In this document: piece by piece, positions 33,328-44,659 of the stretch
Position numbering within the stretch: position 1 is the first letter of the stretch
Layout of the letters: each line of letters begins with the position of its first letter
Origin: Pyrenula massariospora
Lineage: Eukaryota; Ascomycota; Eurotiomycetes; Pyrenulales; Pyrenulaceae
Direction of reading: 5' to 3'
Assembly (NCBI GenBank): GCA_021030905.1
Contig: JAGFMI010000004.1
Coordinates: forward strand, 868,001 to 932,000
DNA: 64,000 nt
Notes under the pieces: model-generated
What the model was told of the DNA's origin: nothing
What the model saw: the letters and a program-made list of their open reading frames with translations, nothing else
The model's database searches: none
Position numbers and translations under genes: made by a program

Positions 33328-35534
33328 GTGGGGCCGCAATGCTGCAAGACATCTAAACTTTACGATACACAAGTAAATAATAAATTTCCGCTAAAGATAA
33401 ACTATGCCTATAGAGGCGGAGAGCTTTACTGTATTTTTGAGAACCTCGAGGTTATAGTGAGTAGGCAGACAATGGTCGCGGATGACTGCAGAAATTCGCA
33501 GCGATCGATCAGCCTTGAAATTGTGGTGGCTATGGCTGTTGATGTTGAGCTAAGACTCTCCTGCCGCCATAAATTCTATCACCGAGCCTCGTGTGGGCAC
33601 ATGCGAGACGTCCTCCTTACTCCGAATGATCCGCCGTTGCAACGCGCCCTAACAGTCGGGCGAAATTCAATCAAGTACGGATCAACAAGGTTTTGGGTTT
33701 TGATCTTGAGACGTCAAACCTTGTTTCGTGACTATCAGATACAGATCAATGATGAGAAAAAAGACGTAATACCTCTGGTCGACCACGCGACCCACTGTCA
33801 CCGGCAGAAAATTCGCTCCAAGCGTCCTACGAACGTGAAAAGGGTGCATGGGCTCGCGCTCCACCTCCCCTAACGGTCGAAGCCGTCGCTGGCTTTCAAA
33901 GCGTCGGAACCGGGTCATCAATCTCTAAGTTAAGAAAGGACTAGGGCAGGTTAAAAACGTCTAGACGATAGGTACCCAACCCTTGAATGTCAAGGGAGCA
34001 TCTTGTGACGACACCCAGTGGTTTAATGTCGTGTTACCTGTCGGAAGCGAAATTTGGCGGACCAACGTAGTGGTAGAGATTGTTTTGGCCGGATTTCGAC
34101 GTGGATGTTTTCGGGAACTTTGAGTGCGAGCCGGCCTAGCGCCTCACGGCCTCTAGCGTGGGTGGGCGGGGCGAGGGGTGGTCAGAACGCTGGTAACGAA
34201 TTGCGGCGTACCCTCACGGGCTTGTTGAGCAGCGGCCGGCTCCCCAGGCGCTCCCGCCGCCGCCGCCACCACCGCCAACATGGGGGAGCGATCGGATTGG
34301 GCACGCGAGGGAGGGCGATGGGGATTGGGCGCGCAAGGGAGGGCGATGCGGCTGTTGCGGCCAGCAATTTGGGCGGCAGACCAACAGCCTCCCATCCACC
34401 ACCCTTACTCCTCCTACCTGGATGCGCCGGGACGACCAGTGCGTTTTCCATGCAGTTTCCAGAACCAACACCTAACGCTGACGGGTATCTCGACTACTTA
34501 CAGAATACATCTATTAATGTCATGAGAGTCCGGGGCCGACGCTTTAGCAACGTAAATACGAAGCATCCACGCCTCGGCTCCAAGAATCTCGTTCCGTGCT
34601 CACAAAGTTTAGATTTCCGGGCTTGTATCTTACGCACCGTTCTTAATTCGAGGGGATACTAGGTTTATCCCTTGACCGTGCATCCGATAGACACTCCATA
34701 CGCTGGACAAGGTGTTTGAGAGAAGTCAATGTACGGGAGCGCTCAAGCTCTGTATCAGATGTCGCAATCTTCCAGAGATTTTTGACATCATATGTCTAAG
34801 CTGTAGATAGTACCATTGTCAAAAAAGTCTATCATAGATCTCCACGGCTCATGATCGAGTTAGCTATGCGATAGAGCCGTGCCTTCAAGCGGTTGCCCCT
34901 CAGATATCTCAAGCGCAAATTATGATGCTGTGACTCTCTGACATCATTATGATGTAGATTGCGTGAACAAACATAGAAATGCCTTTTAGATATGTAGCGT
35001 AAGCAAGACTGTAGGACTTGGAGCCGTGTAGGTAACATCTCAGGATTACGAACAGAGTACACGCTGCGAAGCCGAGCTCTGAGTAAACGTGAGAGTACAC
35101 ACCATCACCACTGAATGAGATTCCTTGCTGGATGAGATAGCCACGAGTAAGCTCAACGCAATTCAGCCTCGTCCATGCCGTGTCAAGCGATGGCTTCAAA
35201 ACCCATGGTACTTTTCTGCAAAGCCGAGACTATATCGTCAGTCGTTCATCCCGGTGGCTGTACCAGTTGCTTTTGTCATCGATCACGAGTAGAGTCCATT
35301 CCGGAGACGAGACCTAGGGCTGGGATCGAATAATTTTCCACCTTCATGGCCGGTTCATTGCTGAAACGGCCACTCGCAAAAGCTGGGCCAATAAATGATT
35401 TAGTCGGATCCACAATGCAATGGGAAATTGAAACAAGGAGGGGCGAGAAGAAGTGCACCGACTGCATGCAGTCCGCTGCCGAGACCAAATGCAAGCGGTG
35501 AATGTGAAGGTGTGAGAAGAAGTTCTCGACCATA
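33328..35534. other. Gene desert, no intact gene; a 28-bp direct repeat
   Basis: Frames at 33328-33873 and 34054-34662 are long but show no domain; the second is a GC-rich artefact that overlaps three minus-strand frames of similar length. A 26-bp unit (GATTGGGC-CGC-AGGGAGGG) is repeated at 34295-34320 and 34323-34348. Eroded transposon sequence is possible near 33330-33450 but unproven. Confidence 0.35.
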
Positions 35535-35766
35535 GTGGTTGGTTCCTTCGCGCTAAAGTTAGTGCCTCGCAACGCAACGTCAACAGGGGCCATCCTCCGC
35601 ATGCTGGGCAAGGACTGGGGCCGCCGTTCTAGAAGCCCACCAAAGTCTGGGGGTCGCAACGGAGACTTAGGATCCTGCCGAAGGGCGCTAGTATCTGCAC
35701 ACCCGATCCTGGATGACGATTTGATGATGGATACCACAGCATGCTACGGAAGCAGTGACCCTGGCA

Positions 35767-35829
35767 GCACTATTGCTCTCTCTGACGACACTATTGCCCT
35801 CTCTAACAGCACTATTGACCTCTCAAACA
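35767..35829. repeat. Three-copy 21-bp tandem repeat
   Basis: Imperfect units of CACTATTGCCCTCTCTAAC are repeated with period 21 at 35767, 35788 and 35809. The period is a multiple of three, and an open frame (35535-36011) reads it as TIALSDD, TIALSNS, TIDLSNT. Nothing else supports a gene there. Confidence 0.7.
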
Positions 35830-38550
35830 CACGACTCAGCAGCGCTCGACCCGATGCGCCTAGATATTCCAATAATAGTAATCTTTCCGGATGTTTGATT
35901 TCTCGGTCTGAATTCTACAATGTTATTACATTGTCCAATCACTCCTGCGTATTCCGAAAAAGGGAGATGATGACGACTAGGAGCATTAGGACCGATGGCC
36001 TCCGAAGATGAACGGAATACCGTCGCGAGAATCTGGGATGGGGGTAGAGCTGGGAACAGAGGTGGACTAAAATGGCATGCCAGATTGATTGCGTTGTCTC
36101 TTTTGAAGCTTCGCACGGCGCTGTTGGCTAGAGGTGATTATGCGGTAGGGAGCTTGTGTCCCTGAACGAACAGGTGGGAGCGACGGTGCGGCTTCTATGG
36201 TGATTGGTAGTGAAAAACACATGGATTAACTCATGCAGGACCCAAACGAGGTTGACAGCGATCAATCAGCCCCACAGAGGCGGCTATCACAGGCATTGTC
36301 TCGGCATTATCATCCAACCATGGGACTCGCTGCCCGTCAACTTTCGCAATATTTACCTTGTCCGCGTCATTTTCCTTTTGTCGAGTTTCTGCGAATCGGC
36401 CCTACCGGTCTATCCTTGTTCGAAAGACAAGAAGCGAATAGAAGACAAGTTGCTATTTGGTCAACACCTAGTACCACCGGGGCTACAATTTCCTTGGGCT
36501 CGGCCAGCATCGAACAGCTCTTCCCTATAACCGATGCTGCGCAGGTACACCTCGATCATACGGGACTGCTTCCTCATCCATACAGCCCAGAATCTCCGCT
36601 CTCTCAGATGAATACTTGCAGTTCCGCTCTATGCGAAGTCATAAGAGACGCGACATATCCAGCCACCTGACGAATTGATCTTTTGAGGCTAGGTACTAGA
36701 TTTCCTCTATCAAATGTTGTTCAATAAGGCTCTTATACACGCTTTTCAAGTAGGTACTTTGCAAAAAGGACCGACGTCTGAAAGGCCGCGACTGTAGAGA
36801 TTCGAGATATTGTACGTTGGATCTTCCAAGCCTCATGAACCATGTAGCCAATGTACAATTCTGCATTATAGGGCAACATCGCCATGCAGGGGCCGAACGT
36901 GCGGGGCATGAAAGTTAAGAGAAGGTGCAGACGGGCCCCGCAACAGGTCTTAAGGTTAGGAGAAATCACGATGCAACAAGGACCAAAGAGCCACAAGACA
37001 AGGGTGAAATGGCGCACCAGCACCTGGTAAATACAGACGCAAGAAATTATTTAAGAGATGAGGTAGGCGTGGAGGGAAAGTCATTGGACATCTAGTAACG
37101 CATGGGTAGCGTCATCAGACAGCCCGGTAACGCAGGGAGGGCCATTAGACAGCCCGGTAACGCATGGGAGCACCATCACACCGGAAGCGCCATCAGACAG
37201 CCGGTAAAGCATGGTGAACGCCACCAACTCTACTAGAAATATGTGATTGTACCTAATGAAGAGGTTTTCTTTAGCTATTCTGGCTTCAAACACCTGCAGT
37301 GCATGTCATCGAGCGAAGGATGCGTTGGGGAAAACACTGGGGTAGCACGGGAAAGCGCATGCAAAGGGAAGCATGGAAACGTAATTCACTAGTACAGGGT
37401 TTTAGCGGAGTGGTCGTCGATGGGTCTCCTCAAACAACTACGTGATCTTCCTTCTCAGCAATAATACTCAGTTTTCGGGAAGGATCTCAGATAAAGTAAC
37501 AAAGTGACGGTCCGGCGGACACGACCTTTTCCCACGTAGGTTAAGCCGGCTCTAAGATTGATTACCTGAGCTCTCTGAGAAGATGCTTTTAACGCCCCCA
37601 ACGGATCCTCCGCTGACCCCCACGTACTGTCTCGGCTCGAACTTTCATGGCCTTGTCTTCCTCATTTACCACCTAGACCCCGAGGTGTGTTGTACCTCGC
37701 GTCCGACGGCTGATCGTCAAGCGCTCCGAGCATTGTCTTATTCACATTACCTTATGACGAAATGACTTACCGCTGATTCATCGAAAGGCTTCGCGGACAA
37801 ATACGGATAGATCGGTCGAGTAACATCGGCCAATCACAGAATGGCCAATCCTTCCCCATCTTCCTCCACAGAGACGAATTGACGGTGTAGCGCGGCATCG
37901 AGCGGCATGAAAGGACACGGCTCTGGAGTAATCAAGCTCTGAAGGGTCAACAGCAAGTGCAGGGATGATCGGTGGATAGACGATCTCTTATTAGCATGAT
38001 AGGGAAAAGATAGATTGTGTGGGGTATTTTAAACAATGGTGTTTCGGCGAGTCGGTCTGCCGCTAAGGTACGTAGCGGACGCACCTCCGGCCACCACCAA
38101 AGAAAATACGATGTTGGGAGAGGGGGAAGTCTCCCGTCGGGAAGGGGTGGCTGACCTGGCGTCCACAAGGCAACGGCTAGATCCCTGATCGGGGCTTGAC
38201 GGTTGGGGAGACCACGCGTGTTAGGCGGCTGTCATATCGCCTGTCTGTCATTCCAGTCATACGTAACTACCGATTCTGGAAATCCTTCCACCCACCAAAG
38301 GCCATGAAGTTGCGCGGGCCGTATGCGTGCATACGTCTTTTGGAGACGAATGACCGATCCAAGGCCGTTGTGTTTAAAGAACTAGGCCGTATCGTCGGGA
38401 GGTGAGAGTGGAGCTGCTGGCCACATACCGGTCAGGTGAGCTATGCGGTCCATCCGTTTCGAGAGCAGAACCCTCCTATTGAGGCGAATCTTGTCTCCCA
38501 CTTGCACCTCCGTCGGAATCCAATGGGCAGATTTGTCCAAAGCCTGGCAG
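35830..38550. other. Gene desert, last part, with ~30-bp imperfect repeats at 37090-37215
   Basis: Units resembling CATCAGACAGCCCGGTAACG recur at 37112, 37142 and 37191, with a shorter related copy at 37090, in non-coding sequence. The 145-codon frame at 36233-36670 has no recognisable feature. No RNA gene or transposase is seen. Confidence 0.4.
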
Positions 38551-38774
38551 TTATAAATCTATAAAAGGGCTTGTCAATCCTACATTATTTCCACCAGTCA
38601 AGCCCACAGAGTAAGTTCGTCACGAATCTCCTTATACTCGTCCACCCCAATCATACGACCTCAAAAACACGGTAAGTCTCGTTGCAAATAATGCAGACTT
38701 CTTTATTCTTCTTCAAAAGGTTCTTGCAGTGCGCATATTTCTATTTGATCAATGCTGACATGTTTCCTTGCAAG
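38551..38774 (+). promoter_or_regulatory. Core promoter and leader intron of the small gene at 38795
   Basis: A double TATA-like element (TTATAAATCTATAAAAGGG at 38551-38569) precedes a pyrimidine-rich leader. A GTAAGT donor at 38672 and a TTGCAAG acceptor at 38774, with GCTGAC near 38754, mark a probable 103-nt intron in the 5' untranslated region. Confidence 0.45.
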
Positions 38775-38794
38775 CACTCTCCACATTCGCCATC

Positions 38795-39166
38795 ATGAAC
38801 AACAACACCACCCTCAACCGCGGTCAAGGCACAGTTCGAGCCCGTTCCATTCCTCCTCAGCTCCTACATTGGTATATGCAGCATCATTTTCAAGAGCCTG
38901 CTCCATCACAGGTATCCGCGGGCGGGATGGATGATACATCCCTTCAACAACAAGCGGAGTATGAAGCGCTCCTGCGAGCGATTCAACATCAAAACAATAC
39001 CACGGTCCAACGGACTGTCGCCCATGGCCACGAATCCGCGATGCACACAAGTGGAGGGCCACAGCACTCCATCAATCAGAGACAAGATTTTGCTGGCTTG
39101 GATCTGGAGGTCCACTGGACCAAGACCGAAGGTCAGAAATACGGAGAAGAAAGACGACAGGGTTGA
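38795..39166 (+). CDS. Small hypothetical protein, 123 aa
   Basis: ATG at 38795 in good context (CGCCATCATGAAC) opens an intronless frame. The product is polar and rich in Gln, His and Asn (MNNNTTLNRGQGTVRARS; EYEALLRAIQHQNNTT). It has no signal peptide, membrane helix or recognised domain. The case for a real gene rests on the TATA element and leader intron upstream and on the start context, not on homology. It might be lineage-specific. A minus-strand frame of similar size overlaps it but has no promoter elements. Confidence 0.45.
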   Translation: MNNNTTLNRGQGTVRARSIPPQLLHWYMQHHFQEPAPSQVSAGGMDDTSLQQQAEYEALLRAIQHQNNTTVQRTVAHGHESAMHTSGGPQHSINQRQDFAGLDLEVHWTKTEGQKYGEERRQG

Positions 39167-39542
39167 TGATAGTAAAGGGGTAATGCTATACTTGAGAAGG
39201 TGAGACTATATGTATATCATCAACATCGAGGCCCTGCTGATTGGGTAAGCAGTATGTGATTGTCTTAAGAAGGAGATCAACGGAAACACGGACCGAACGC
39301 CGCGCGGCCACGTGACTTGCATGGACAGGGTCCCAGGACTCACGACTGGATGACGGGAGGAGGAAGAGACGGACGCATCGTGTCGGTCCAATGGCAGAAT
39401 TGTTGGACTGTTATTGCAGGCTCTGAATTTGAGATGTTATCACCATGAGTTGACGGCTCTCCCAATTTGTTTTCTTTTTTCCAATGTCCTTTTGGCATAT
39501 CAAGACAAAAAATTTTCACTTCAACCATCGGGCATATTCAAT
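39167..39542. other. Convergent intergenic region
   Basis: It lies between the 3' ends of the small gene (plus) and the JmjC gene (minus). No coding feature is seen. Confidence 0.5.
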
Positions 39543-40421
39543 TCATCGAAACCACCAATTAACGGATGCATTAACACCCTGACCACCGCCTAGGAGGCTG
39601 TGCCACCAGCCCTTTGGGATGAAGAGGGCGTTGCCTCTTTCAACAGTTGCTTCTTGACAATAGGATTGATAGTCTTCCTCCTCAGATCCATCCTTTTTCC
39701 ACACAATGTCTTCGAGCATTCTCCTCTCTTTGCCTTGCATCATCTCGTCTCCACGAAATATTGCTGACGAATATGGCCGTTCGAGCTTCTGCTGTACAAG
39801 CCGAAAGATTGAAGCACCAACATCTGGAGGATAAAGTCTTGCCTTCTTTGTTCCTGCAAGCTGCAGAAAGAAGTTTGGATTTGGATCTCGATGCAATGGC
39901 GTATAGGTAGGTGGTTTTCCCATCCATATGTTCGCGTCATAGACATCTCCTTTTCCTGCGTGAAGTACCAAGTTGGGAGTTGGCACGTCCTCCTGCAGCG
40001 CCTTCGGAAGCTCTGATATCTGGCATTGAGCGAGGTACAATTGCACGTCTGGAGCAGCACCCTCCGGTTCCAGCGATCTCCAAAACAAGCTTAGCGGTAA
40101 GTAGCGCCGTTCAAAAGCTGCTTTGCCGTCATCGCTGGAAGTGGTAATTTCAACGGGCACCATAGCCTGCTCATGAATTTTCCAATAATTCTCTCGCAGA
40201 TTTGTGCAGGATTCGCTTTTCGAAAAGAGGAACCATTTCGAGGACGCGGGAAAGTGAAACGACCCCGAGGCAGGAAGAAGAGCCGGGACACCAAGGTTAA
40301 AAGCTTGACTCTGAAAGACGTCTAGATTCCAGTCTGGTAATATCTTGACGCTCGAGATTTTCGATCTTTGTGATGAAGTTGAAATCCGAGCAATATGCTG
40401 AGAGACTGGCCGCAATCTCAT
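39543..40421 (-). CDS. JmjC/cupin-8 domain 2-oxoglutarate oxygenase, probably mitochondrial
   Basis: Intronless, 292 aa from the first ATG at 40421; the frame extends to a TTG at 40466 but has no upstream ATG before a stop. The N-terminus (MRLRPVSQHIARISTSSQRS) is a good mitochondrial presequence. The oxygenase core has the iron triad His177-x-Asp179 (TPLHRDPNPNFFLQLAGTKK) and distal His274 (IPKGWWHSLLGG). A lysine in GTKKARLYPP is suitable for 2-oxoglutarate binding, and the fold ends with VNASVNWWF. All catalytic residues are present, so it should be an active Fe(II)/2OG hydroxylase. Substrate is unknown; relatives hydroxylate proteins or tRNA bases. It shares a 452-bp divergent promoter region with the Ard1 gene. 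Confidence 0.88.
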   Translation of the reverse strand: MRLRPVSQHIARISTSSQRSKISSVKILPDWNLDVFQSQAFNLGVPALLPASGSFHFPASSKWFLFSKSESCTNLRENYWKIHEQAMVPVEITTSSDDGKAAFERRYLPLSLFWRSLEPEGAAPDVQLYLAQCQISELPKALQEDVPTPNLVLHAGKGDVYDANIWMGKPPTYTPLHRDPNPNFFLQLAGTKKARLYPPDVGASIFRLVQQKLERPYSSAIFRGDEMMQGKERRMLEDIVWKKDGSEEEDYQSYCQEATVERGNALFIPKGWWHSLLGGGQGVNASVNWWFR

Positions 40422-40873
40422 ACCTACTCGAGCTGAAGTCGCGATAAGGCTGAGAAAAGGTTTCAAGCGGGGCCGGGTAGTGTAGCCCGCGTTTTAGGGA
40501 AAGTTAGGCGACCCACTTCGGTCCCGATGGATCAACTGCACAAACAGAAAAGTTGAAGCTTCGAAATACGTTAGCGGGATGACCTGACCAAGCAGAGCAT
40601 TACCCACTTTCCACTAGCACGATATCGTCTAAGGATTCCGTCATGCTCCAACACCCTCGATTTTAGTATATCTCTCTTCTCCTATCAGATTTCAACTTAC
40701 GTTCAAAACATTCAATTCTCGTCCCCAATTTCACTTGTCATAATACTCACGATCCCAACATTTACGTTCCATCATCACCATCAGCCCCGAACATCTCCTC
40801 CTACGCAATTCCGTCGTCGCGTCTTCCTCACAAACAGTCGCCGTCTCGCCCACTCCTCTACTACTCCATAACG
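40422..40873. promoter_or_regulatory. Divergent promoter region, JmjC gene and ARD1
   Basis: 452 bp between two start codons on opposite strands. It is pyrimidine-rich on the plus strand before ARD1. I see no defined binding motif. Confidence 0.5.
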
Positions 40874-41682
40874 ATGGTCGACATCCTTCCACTCAGCTCC
40901 TACCCCTCGCACATTCACCTCCTCCCCTCGATCCAAACCTGCAACATTACCAATCTCCCGGAAAACTACTTTCTAAAGTACTACCTCTACCACGCGCTTA
41001 CTTGGCCCCAACTGTCCTTCGTCGCCGTGGTCAGGTCTCCCTCCACCAAACAAAAACACAGTCTTCCCGGCGGGTACCCAAAGGTGGTGGGATATGTGCT
41101 GGCGAAGATGGAAGAGGAGCCGAGTGATGGGGTCGCACATGGGCATATTACAAGTCTAAGTGTTATGAGGACACATAGGAGGCTAGGAATTGCAGAGAGG
41201 TTAATGAGGATGAGTCGTACGTGCCATCTTCTCTCCTCCACTGCTCTCCTCGCCCACACATTGTCCCCTCTATCCCTCCCAGTTCCTTTACATAATACTT
41301 ACACTGCTATGATACAGAAAGAGCAATGGCGGAATCTCACAGCGCGCGTTACGTCAGCCTACATGTCCGTGTCTCCAACATCGCCGCCCTAGCACTTTAC
41401 AAGGATACTTTAGGTTTCACTCAAGAGGGAGTGGAAAGCAAGTACTACGCGGACGGGGAGGATGCGTATGCGATGCGGAAGGATCTAACGTCCATGCTTT
41501 TACCACCAGAGAAGGAAGAGGAGGAAGACGGAGAGGAGAAGGATGAGGGGGATGAGGTCGGGAGTGCAGGCAAGAAGGGGGAAGTGATAGGTAATGGAGA
41601 AAGGGATGGCGAGGGCAAGGAGAAAAAGGTCAAGGTGAAGGTAGGACGGGCGCTTGGTGTGACAAACCTGGTAGAGCGATAG
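40874..41682 (+). CDS. ARD1: N-terminal acetyltransferase A catalytic subunit (Ard1/Naa10)
   Basis: Exons 40874-41216 and 41318-41682 with a 101-nt GTACGT...TACAG intron give 235 aa, close to yeast Ard1 (238). The GNAT fold is clear: [20 protein letters not shown] substrate loop, [32 protein letters not shown] with the acetyl-CoA RxxGxA motif (RRLGIA, near residue 105), and [39 protein letters not shown]. It is the catalytic subunit of NatA, which works with Nat1/Naa15 on the ribosome to acetylate Ser/Ala/Thr/Gly N-termini. The C-terminal tail is very acidic then lysine-rich, as in other fungal and animal orthologues. Splice sites restore the conserved MRMSQRAM junction. Confidence 0.95.
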
Positions 41683-43746
41683 CATTTCCTCGACGACAGG
41701 GAGAGAGATCTAGAAATAAATGAAACAGCACTAATACAACTAGGTAATTCGTTTCCAACGAAGATGGGATTTAGAATCTATTGAAGCAGGCATCTATACG
41801 GAAACGTCATCTACATCTTATCAATACTACTTACAATGTCATTAACCTCATACCTATCATCCATCATCTTCATGTCAACATCAGAGTATACCTTCACATA
41901 ATGTTGCAAATTTTGCCTGGTCACCTTTTCCCCTGCCACTTGCCCTCACCATGTTCATATCAGATCATCTCTTCGTGCAATTACCAGCTTGAGGCGCCTT
42001 ACATCTTCCGCCGCTGCCAAGGTCATTCGTCATTGGAATACAAGCACCATGACGGAGAAATTCAATCATCTGTATGGTCTTATGCCAGATACGGAATGCT
42101 TGTTCGTGACGCCTTCAGGACTTGCGAAAACACCTTGTTGCAGTTGGCGAGCATTCTCATGTCAGAACCATGGTCCTCCCATCGCTCAGATGCATACGGA
42201 GATCAAGCGGAGGGTCGTCATTGGGCGGCCGGTGCGTTCTGTCCCTGCATTGTTGCTGCCCTTTGTATTCGCGCTATCCTGCATTGGGGGCACATGCGAA
42301 ATACTTGACACGATCAGGAGCAGATAGGACCAGGTGGCTGTCGAGGTGCTGGCTTTACCAGACCCGCCATCCTCTCCCTCAACCCCTTTCTTAGAACTTT
42401 CGCAGCCGCGCAAGCGGAACTTAGCTCAGCAGACCCCGGGGACTCGCCGGATAGATTATTTAAAAATCTTTGATCTGCTCCATCCTCCGCTGCACGCCCT
42501 GGCTGTGTCCCGCCTTTATCCAATAATCGCGGCGGCCGTTGATCAATCAGAGGAGGCAACGTGCTGCAGAAGGCCCGCCGTCACTACGGGAGCTGTGGAG
42601 GATTGCAGTGGCCTCGTAAAATGTGGTGGGAGATTCCGCCCGGCCGCGAGAAAGAGGGTCTTGTTGGGTGGTCATACGACGACCCTGCCCATCCAGCACT
42701 GATCACATGGGTAGTGATTCGCCCTCTCGCGTTTCCAATAAGATGCCATGCATAAGGCCCTTAGCAAGGGGATCTTAGGCTGATCGTCAATTGAGCCCGG
42801 TTTTTGGGACATTGCTAGGGTTGTCACACAAATCTTAGACTCTAAAGCTCGTATAATTACATGAGCTACAACAATTCCCACCCACCAGTAAACTTTAGGC
42901 CGGAACCGTCATGGTGCCGACTTCATATTGGGTGCCGATATCCTCGAACGGCACCGACCACTGATCGGTGGCCCAGAAGAGGTGTCAGTACACCTACTAC
43001 ATAAGTCTCCGGATTGTAGGGATGGGACGTTTCCGATTCGTAGCCGAGACGGAGGCTAATATAGAGGCGAATCGAAGAGAATGTTTCGCCTATCGTGTGG
43101 CGCTTTTGGAAACGGCTAAGCCTGGCCGATTTTGTTTATTCTTTTTTCATTCACCTTTATGCTTTTCTTGCCTTTATCCTGCGTCATTCCTTTTTCCTCG
43201 ATCTTCCCAAAACCCGCCCTCCTGAGATCCCCTTCCCACCTCCAAAAGCGGCAAAATTATCCACACCCCAGCTGTTCTTACCCTCCTTCCCTCCGTCGCC
43301 CTGGCCATAAACCAGGCCACAGCCTCGCTGTCAATTAACACCACCATCCTATCATGCAATGTTCCGTTCGAGTTTGAATATCCACTCGACATCCTCACAA
43401 ACCCCCGAAGCTGCCCCCCCTTCCGATCATAGGGTTTTGCAAAGTCTCATTTTTGGGGGTTAGTTGAGTAAAACGTCCAGCCAATCCGCGTCCCACTCCT
43501 CCCAACCCACCCGCAGCCTTACTATGACTAACCCAAGAGCGAAAAGAAACCAGAGCTTTTCAACTATCATACGCACACTTCGTACCACGTAAACCCCATC
43601 AGTCGTACGGCATCAGGCAATCTGGCATGGCCTAGCTTGTCCGCAAATACGGAGTACATCCATCTGATCGGTGGCGTTCCACCTTTGACGCCATCCCGCT
43701 TTCCTTCTTTTCCCCGATGGACACGATGATACCCCCCGTCGAACTC
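41683..43746. other. Intergenic, no gene supported
   Basis: Frames at 41781-42308, 41989-42327, 42334-42702 and the minus-strand 42314-42559 overlap one another and have no recognisable domain. A stretch near 42620-42715 (KMWWEIPPGREKEGLVGW) is protein-like but isolated. I cannot support a gene. Confidence 0.35.
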
Positions 43747-44255
43747 ACAGAAGCAAAGAAACACCCCTACTCCCCACTTCCTACCGAAGGATCAAAAGTC
43801 TCCCATCCTCATATCCATGAGTCAGCGCTCGGATGGAATCATCCCACAGCAACCCGCGCATGCGCATGACCAACACCACCACCACAAGTCACATCTACTC
43901 AGCAACATCATACGATGGTCACAGACCGGTCCACTTTAAGCGGCCACCGCTTCCTCATCGTATTTTACATAGATACGCGTACAACTCCCACAGCGCATAT
44001 GCTTTAATTAATTCCAAGATACACACACTCAGTAACGAACATTACAAAAGACCCACTAAAATTTATCAGGCTTGAGACCATAGTATCTCCACCGGGCTAA
44101 CACAAGTCAAGAACACACCTGCTCCCCAGTCTTCACTGAAAGTTCAAAAGTCTCTCATACGCATCCATACAGATCGCGCTTGGAACGTGTACCAATCCTA
44201 CAGCAACCCGCGCATCAACAACATCACCTCAAATCACTTATATGAGGCAAATCGT
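43747..44255. repeat. Diverged direct duplication of about 150 bp
   Basis: 43747-43912 and 44102-44255 align over most of their length. Shared blocks include CTCCCCA, TCAAAAGTCTC, CATCCAT and the 17-base ACAGCAACCCGCGCATC core, at about 70 percent identity by eye. Both copies also read a related short peptide (SNPR...SH.Y.A) in the plus direction. It lies in non-coding DNA about 0.4 kb downstream of the AHC1 3' end. Confidence 0.7.
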
Positions 44256-44659
44256 AGAAACAGCGTCAATTCTCATTCTCTATCCCACACTCAACCACCA
44301 ACCCCCACCACATCTCTACTCCCCCGCTCCAAAACCCCTCTCACACCTACAAAACTAATCATATACAAGAATAGTAATACCCATCCAACACCAACCAGCC
44401 AGCCAGCCAGCACAAATCGTGCCCATATCCCATCCCATTCCACTCCCATATTTCTAGTGGAACCCTCTGGAGGAATCGCCCGCCCCCCAAAAACGCCAAA
44501 CAATAAAAGCCCATTCCCCGCCCCGCCGAGCCAATGCCCAAGAATCGCGCCACGCTCCCGCTTTCTTCGGTGAAAAAAACAAAATCGAAAAACCGGTATC
44601 AAGAACAAATTCAGGTGTAAAAAGTTCCGCACGTATTCCCTTCCCTGACAGGAGCCAAA

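Noticed and set aside
33328-33873. 181-codon frame
   Set aside because: I looked for transposase, integrase or other domains and found none; no start context or splice partner.
34054-34662. 202-codon GC-rich frame
   Set aside because: Three minus-strand frames of similar length overlap; composition explains them and no domain is seen.
36233-36670. 145-codon frame
   Set aside because: No recognisable motif and a second frame overlaps most of it.
40422-40466. Upstream extension of the JmjC gene
   Set aside because: The first codon would be TTG and a stop lies just upstream; ATG at 40421 gives a good mitochondrial presequence.
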